Assembly (NCBI RefSeq): GCF_030272615.1
Contig: NC_081408.1
Coordinates: 762,716,673-762,780,672 of the forward strand
Source of the DNA: Cryptomeria japonica
Lineage: Eukaryota > Streptophyta > Pinopsida > Cupressales > Cupressaceae
Direction of reading: 5' to 3'
DNA length: 64,000 nt
In this document: positions 59,002 to 64,000 of the stretch, one piece after another
How the letters are laid out: every line of letters begins with the position of its first letter
How positions within the stretch are numbered: the stretch's first letter is position 1
The notes under the pieces: model-generated
Told to the model about the DNA's origin: nothing
The model's input: only the letters and a program-made list of their open reading frames with translations
Databases searched by the model: none
Program-made: the position numbers and the translations under genes

Positions 59002-59092
59002 CTCTTGTCCCTTTTTGCATTTAAAATCTTGTTGCAGATTTTGTATTTTGAAGTTGCAGATCTGACGTTTTCGGCAACATTTTGATATTTTT

Positions 59093-59331
59093 GCGTCTGC
59101 GCACTTTCAGATAGCGTTTTTGATTTTCTGGCGCGTCTGCGACCTCTGGAATCACATCTGTGTTATTGGCAATATTTTATTTTGCAAGTTCCAGGAAAGC
59201 GCATCTGTGTTGTAAAGTCGTGTCTGCGTTGTTTTAACCCGTGTCTGTGACCAGGAAGTGCGTCTGAGTTTTGTAGTCACGTCTGTGTCACCCAGTCACG
59301 TCTATGTTGAGGGTAATCGCGTCTGTGTTTA
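59093..59331 (+). repeat. GCGTCTGTGTT array 1 in E12 leader
   Basis: About ten copies of (G/A)CGTCTGYGTT or close forms from 59093 to 59331, most 20-25 bp apart in the second half (59211, 59220, 59240, 59259, 59280, 59298, 59319). Confidence 0.85.
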
Positions 59332-60546
59332 CCAATTTTAAATTTTGGATTTTTATTGATTCAGTTTTTGGATTTTGCATTTAGGGTTTCAGATCTAGTT
59401 TATTTTGAGCTAACATTTTCAGATCTAGCTAACAAAATTGGTGCAGCTTGCCTTGGAAGCTAAATCGTTTGGTTGAAGGCCCCTATTTTCACAAAGTCTT
59501 TTGGGTTTAAAATTTACCTAACTTGTGTGCTTGCAGGAAGGGGTGATTATTTGAAACAACCCAAACTACTAACAACTCTTTGTTGCAGGTCCTTGGCAAG
59601 GGTTTTTGGATTTTTATTGTGTGCCTTGTTTTCATAGACTAGCAAACACTTCCATTGGTGCACTAAAATTGAATCATTGTCTTTTGTGTCTTGAGCAATA
59701 GGCTCCTTTTGTTTAATCTTTAGAAGGCCTGTCTTCTCGTGTGGTCATTAGGACTACTAGTGAGAAGAGAATGACCCAAGTGGTAGCGAGGAAAACCCAC
59801 CTCTTTCGAACCACTATAAACAAATGTATTCATGGTGAAAACTATGAATAACATGTGCTGATTAGTTCATACCGACACTATGTCTCCCCATAAACCCATT
59901 TGATCAAATTTATTTGATCAGTTGTAGGGCGTAACCCCTACTAGCTGGGAGCCTTCTGTATTTATAGAGCTGAAAGTGCCACATGTATGGCCACACGAGC
60001 ATATGCCCTTACTAGCACCTTTTTGTTTTAGAAGCCCAAATCCTTCTAGTTGTTGGGGCAGGAGGTCGGACCTCTGGTAGTGGCCCACACACATATGGTT
60101 CTTAGTAGAGATACAAAGTTCACCACGGGGAGTTTTCATGGGGACTGATGCTTGGCTGACCCGAGAAGTGAGTGCCGAGGGTGGACCCAGTGAGGTCAAG
60201 CATCTAAGTATGCGCTCTGAATAGCGTAGCCTCGGGGGTAAAACCCCATGTGGGATCAACAACTATTGTCTTGGCCAACCATAAGAATTGTGCTTGACTT
60301 ATGTTAAACATTCAGAACATTCAAGACCAAACAACAAAACATTGTGTCTTTTGTGTCTTCAAGTGTATGCAAAACATTTTTACATCAAACAACACACTTT
60401 TCTTGGAGTCATTTTGAGTCTAGACACTTGCAAACATTGAGTCCTCATCAACATTGTGTCCTCTTGTCACAAACATTCAAACAGTCAAATTTGGTCACAA
60501 CAAAACAACTTCACAGATTGGAAAAATTGCACAAAATTTGCAGAAA

Positions 60547-60713
60547 CGCGTCTATGTCGGGCATAATAGCGTCTGTGTTGTCTAGCTGCGTCTGTGAAGG
60601 GCAGAAACGTGTCTGTGTCCACAAAAATCAACATTACACTTTGCAAAAAAAATCTCAGAAGCGTGTCTGTGTCGGGAAACCGCGTCTGTGAAGTATACAG
60701 GTGCATCTGTGTT
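60547..60713 (+). repeat. GCGTCTGTGTT array 2 in E12 leader
   Basis: Seven copies near 60547, 60569, 60588, 60608, 60661, 60681 and 60701, again about 20 bp apart, 1.2 kb after array 1. Confidence 0.85.
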
Positions 60714-61204
60714 CAAAATTGAAAAACTGTTGCAGTCCAGCAAACAAACACAGTCAGTTTCGAAATTCTTGAGCTTCCTAAGTCGTCTCTCCAGGGTTCA
60801 TCTAGCATTCAACCTGTCTTTGGGTCTTACAAAGTCCATCATTGCTTTATATCTCTCATTACATTCACATTTGTCTAAACTTGAGTCAAAAGGTCACTTG
60901 CTTGTCCTCATCATACTTTGTCAACACACTACATACAACAACACTTTGCTAAGTGGTCCCTCATCAAGGTTTCTTAGCTTTGGGTCTCATTTGGTCTTAC
61001 TTAGAGTCAAAGGTCAACTTACCTCATCAAGAGAAACTATCCTCTCTTTGGAAGTCACACCTACTCTACTACATACATACTTGGTCTTACACTTTGGACA
61101 TTGCAAGTACACTTCAGATTCATTTACATTTCATCCAACTCTTGGTCTTCCATACTTTTTCCATTTTTCATCTAGTCTCACACAACTTGGTCAATACCTA
61201 GTTC

Positions 61205-63300
61205 ATGGTTGAAACCCGTCTTCAAAAATCTAGGAGAGAAACTAAAGAGGCTCAAGAGTCTACAAACATGAGTTCTTATGAGTATGACAATGATATCTTT
61301 TTCAATTCTGATCATACTACATTACCTAACATGGATGCCTATAGAAACATTCCAAATGTTGAGAACATGGACACTATAAACAACAATGCTACACACAATG
61401 ACAATGTGGACAACTTTTCAGTACATTCAGCAGATGTGGAAGAATCCATTATGAATCCCCATTTCAATCGATTGGTTGAGGAAATAATGAGGAGGGATAG
61501 ACAATACTTCTTACAAATGATGGCACAAAGTGGAGCCGAGATACCTCATGATTTTGACATGACTCAAATAATGGAAAATCGACCTTTGCAACAACCTCAC
61601 TCCAGCATGGATCAAAGGAGACCTAATAGTGGAGGAAATAGAGGACCACATATGGTACCTGAATCACCATCAGCTTTGCTTCAAAAACCAGAGGTCCCAC
61701 ATACACATGGTCAAACATATGATACTTACCTTCGTAGACCATTATGGAAGTCTTATGCAAACAAATATGCTCAATCACATACCAATGCTAAGGATCAACC
61801 ACCAAAGCAATGGGATATTCAAAGGCATGCTCAAAATTTGGACACAAGGAAACCCCATGTCAAATTTGGGGGCAATACAATAGAACATGACATGCCTGTA
61901 GAGTATGGTATACATGCGCAAAATAGATATGGTTTTCCTCAACATGAGTCTATACCAAGTGGTTCATATACGGAGCATCATTATAGACCTCCTCCATATG
62001 AACATGTGTATGATCAATATCATCCATATATGCAACATGCTCCTCCTCCAATGGGTACCTCAAACATAGGATATGGTCCAAGAAGTCGATCTCCACCTAA
62101 GAATAGTTTGGAACAACAAATCAGGGACTTACAAAAGAAAATGGAGGACATAAATACACCAAAGCCAACATACACAATGAGAGACATATGTCCTTATCCA
62201 TTTGACAAGAGCATTCCAATGCCTCCTTTTCCTACACACTTTGTGACGCCTAAATTTGATAAGTATAGAGGAAAAGGGGATCCTAAGGCACACATAAGAT
62301 AGTTTTTCACAGCTTGCATTGAGGTAGTAGCAGAAGAGACATATTTGATGAGATTATTCCCACAAAGCTTAGGTGATCAAGCTATGGAATGGTTCTCTCA
62401 ACTCCCACCTAGAATTAAGTCATGGGGTGACTTAGCAGAGGCATTTATCCAACATTTCTCCTACAACATAGAGATAGACATATCAGTCACTACTATGTGC
62501 AACACCAAGCAAAAAGAGGGAGAATCTTTTGCATCATTTTTACAAAGATGGAGAAATCTAGCCAGCAGATGCTCTTGTGAAATTCCACAAAAACAAATGG
62601 TAGAGATGTTCACACAAAATGTTAACAAAGACATTGGCTATGACCTGAGGAAAGCTTGTTTGTCCACCTTCAAGGACGTTATTGAAAAAGGCTTAGCAAC
62701 AGAGAAGGTCCTACTTGAACAAGGAGTCATTAAGATATTCAAGGAAAACAAAGATGACTTTAAAGGAAAAGACAAGCCAAGATTCTGGAATAAAAACAAG
62801 AACACAGTCAATGATGGTGTTGTCGATGCCAACACAGTGCGACCCAAAGTCATCTTTTCCAGATCAAGTTCTACAAACAATCAGGTGAATACTCAAACAA
62901 CTTTCAGATCACGAAGGAAGTACACTCCATTGGGAGAACCACTTGAGTCAGTTTTCAAGAGGCTAGTGGCAAACAAAGTAATCACTATTCCAGATTTTCC
63001 TCCATATGAACCAAAGGTTAAACCAAATTGGTGGAATGATGATGAATATTGTGAATTTCATAAGAGCAAGGGTCATAAGACAGGAAATTGTTATCGACTG
63101 AAGAACATCATACAAGATCTCATTGATAGAGGTAGCATTGAGATTGAGGGACATTCATCTAATCAAGAACATGAAATGTTTAAGGAAGCATTCCCAAAAC
63201 ATGACAAGGGAAAAGCTAAAGCCACAGATGACCAAACCAATTATACCAGAGCATCTTACAACTATGATTCAACCATCAATCACATCTTGATGGACAATTA
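61205..63300 (+). pseudogene. E12 gag, one in-frame stop
   Basis: Starts ATG at 61205 (MVETRLQKSRRETKEAQEST) and stays in one frame to the window end apart from a TAG at 62300-62302 (KAHIR-stop-FFTACIEV), where the E2 copy has glutamate. N-terminal 330 residues are polar, proline- and histidine-rich. The Retrotrans_gag domain spans about 62240-62640 (YLMRLFPQSLGDQAMEWFSQ). A CX2HX4HX4C knuckle CEFHKSKGHKTGNC is at about 63049-63090. With one stop over 930 codons it is the youngest-looking Tat-like gag here. Confidence 0.9.
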
Positions 63301-64000
63301 TGTCTCTACCATTATCATCAAGGACAAAGTGTCTGAAAATTCTACTCAGAGACCCAAGATTGTCCTAAAAGGTGTTGGATCTTCTTCCGAACCTACCGCC
63401 GAATGTCATGTTACAACCCATCGGGGTAAAATCACTTTGCAAGGTGCTCCAACTAAAAACACCACTTCTTTATCAACCAAACCTGAGTATGACCTTGTAG
63501 AACAACTAGGGAAGACACCCGCGCTCATCTCCATCCTTGAGCTATTACGCATATCTCTCGCACATAAAGCCATTCTTGACAAAATCTATAGAGATGCTAT
63601 TGTTCCTACTGATCTGAACGTGGACCAGTTTCAAGCCATGGTGGGATACCTTTCCGTTCCACACTCCCTTACTTTCACAAAAGTCGATGACGCCTCCGTA
63701 AGTCAGCCACATAATGCACCATTACACATTGAAGCCTTCATACACAAACATCGAATAAAAAGAGTCTTGATAGATGGAGGAGCAGGTCTAAACATTTGCA
63801 CATTAAGCATTATCACACAATTGGGATATTCTGATAAAGCTGTGAATTCTACAAACAAAATCACCATTAAAGCATATGATGACGAAGAGCGTTCATCCAA
63901 GGGCACAGTCACCTTACCTCTCAGAGTTGGGCCAGTTACAAAGGATGTGGTTTGTCAAGTCCTAGATTTAAATCTCACTTATAACATATTGCTAGGACGT
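63301..64000 (+). pseudogene. E12 protease (continues past window)
   Basis: Same frame as gag. KRVLIDGGAGLNICTLSIIT carries a D-G-G active site (63764 region) and AYDDEERSSKGTVTLPLRVG follows. It matches the E2 protease. The window ends at NILLGR, so RT and later domains are outside. This part is open, but it is downstream of the gag stop. Confidence 0.85.

Larger units (their letters stand above)
59002..61204 (+). other. E12 long 5' leader
   Basis: 2.2 kb without a credible gene between primer site and gag. It contains two GCGTCTGTGTT arrays and, at about 59790-60260, a block with parallels in the E2 leader. Long short-frame overlaps (for example 60344-60691) run through the arrays and are treated as chance. 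Confidence 0.6.

Noticed and set aside
59093-60713. CRISPR-like array
   Set aside because: Motifs are about 11 bp and degenerate, spacers are not uniform, there are no cas genes, and the context is a plant retroelement leader.
60344-61201. 115- and 174-codon frames in the E12 leader
   Set aside because: They run through the motif array and low-complexity CTTGGTC-rich sequence, with no domain.

Overview
The window looks like intergenic DNA from a large plant nuclear genome, most likely a gymnosperm such as a conifer. This is inferred from layers of decayed LTR retrotransposons, AT-rich noncoding stretches and the absence of any intact host gene. I found no rRNA or tRNA gene, no CRISPR array and no bacterial feature. 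Almost all of the 64 kb can be read as nested Ty1/copia and Ty3/gypsy elements plus one decayed PPR gene. Nearly every coding region is a pseudogene with stops, frameshifts or lost catalytic residues.

Layout. E1 (1-2276, minus) is a Ty1/copia element cut by the window edge and inserted into E2 (2277-10056, minus), a Tat-like gypsy element with gag, protease and a G-patch. From 10310 to 13640 lies a decayed PPR gene (plus) carrying a perfect 483-bp tandem duplication and a tRNA-type SINE with target duplications. From 14113 to about 18200 are LTR pieces: E3 plus, E4 minus and a copia-like piece. E6 (about 18996-33530, plus) is an Athila-like gypsy element split by E7 (19543-27302), a complete chromovirus with two LTRs, a tRNA-Met type primer-binding site, a chromodomain and a 5-bp AAGAC target duplication. 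E8 (33548-37551) holds an antisense, intron-containing plant-mobile-domain (PMD) gene followed by a polypurine tract and a 3' LTR. A 400-bp inverted repeat (37146-37973) joins that LTR to E9 (37974-42910, plus), a gypsy pol end with another antisense PMD fragment.

E10 (42911-55819, minus) is the best preserved large element. It has 593-bp LTRs that differ at roughly 22 hand-counted positions, gag, protease fused to an archaeal-type RNase H, RT, a degenerate gypsy RNase H, integrase, and a sense extra ORF of about 1,050 codons before the 3' LTR. A solo LTR sits inside its 3' LTR. Its 5' LTR also serves as the 3' LTR of E11 (55227-58219, minus), which carries a second copy of the extra ORF. That copy contains a 75-bp TG...CA insertion and is cut at 58220 by E12 (58220 to past 64000, plus), a Tat-like element whose long leader carries two arrays of a GCGTCTGTGTT motif.

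Most interesting points: the RNase H upstream of RT in E10; the conserved sense extra ORF and the stem-loop array in front of it; the spliced antisense PMD gene in E8; the LTR hairpin; the 75-bp minimal insertion; and short motif arrays in the leaders, LTRs or introns of several families, each family with its own motif.
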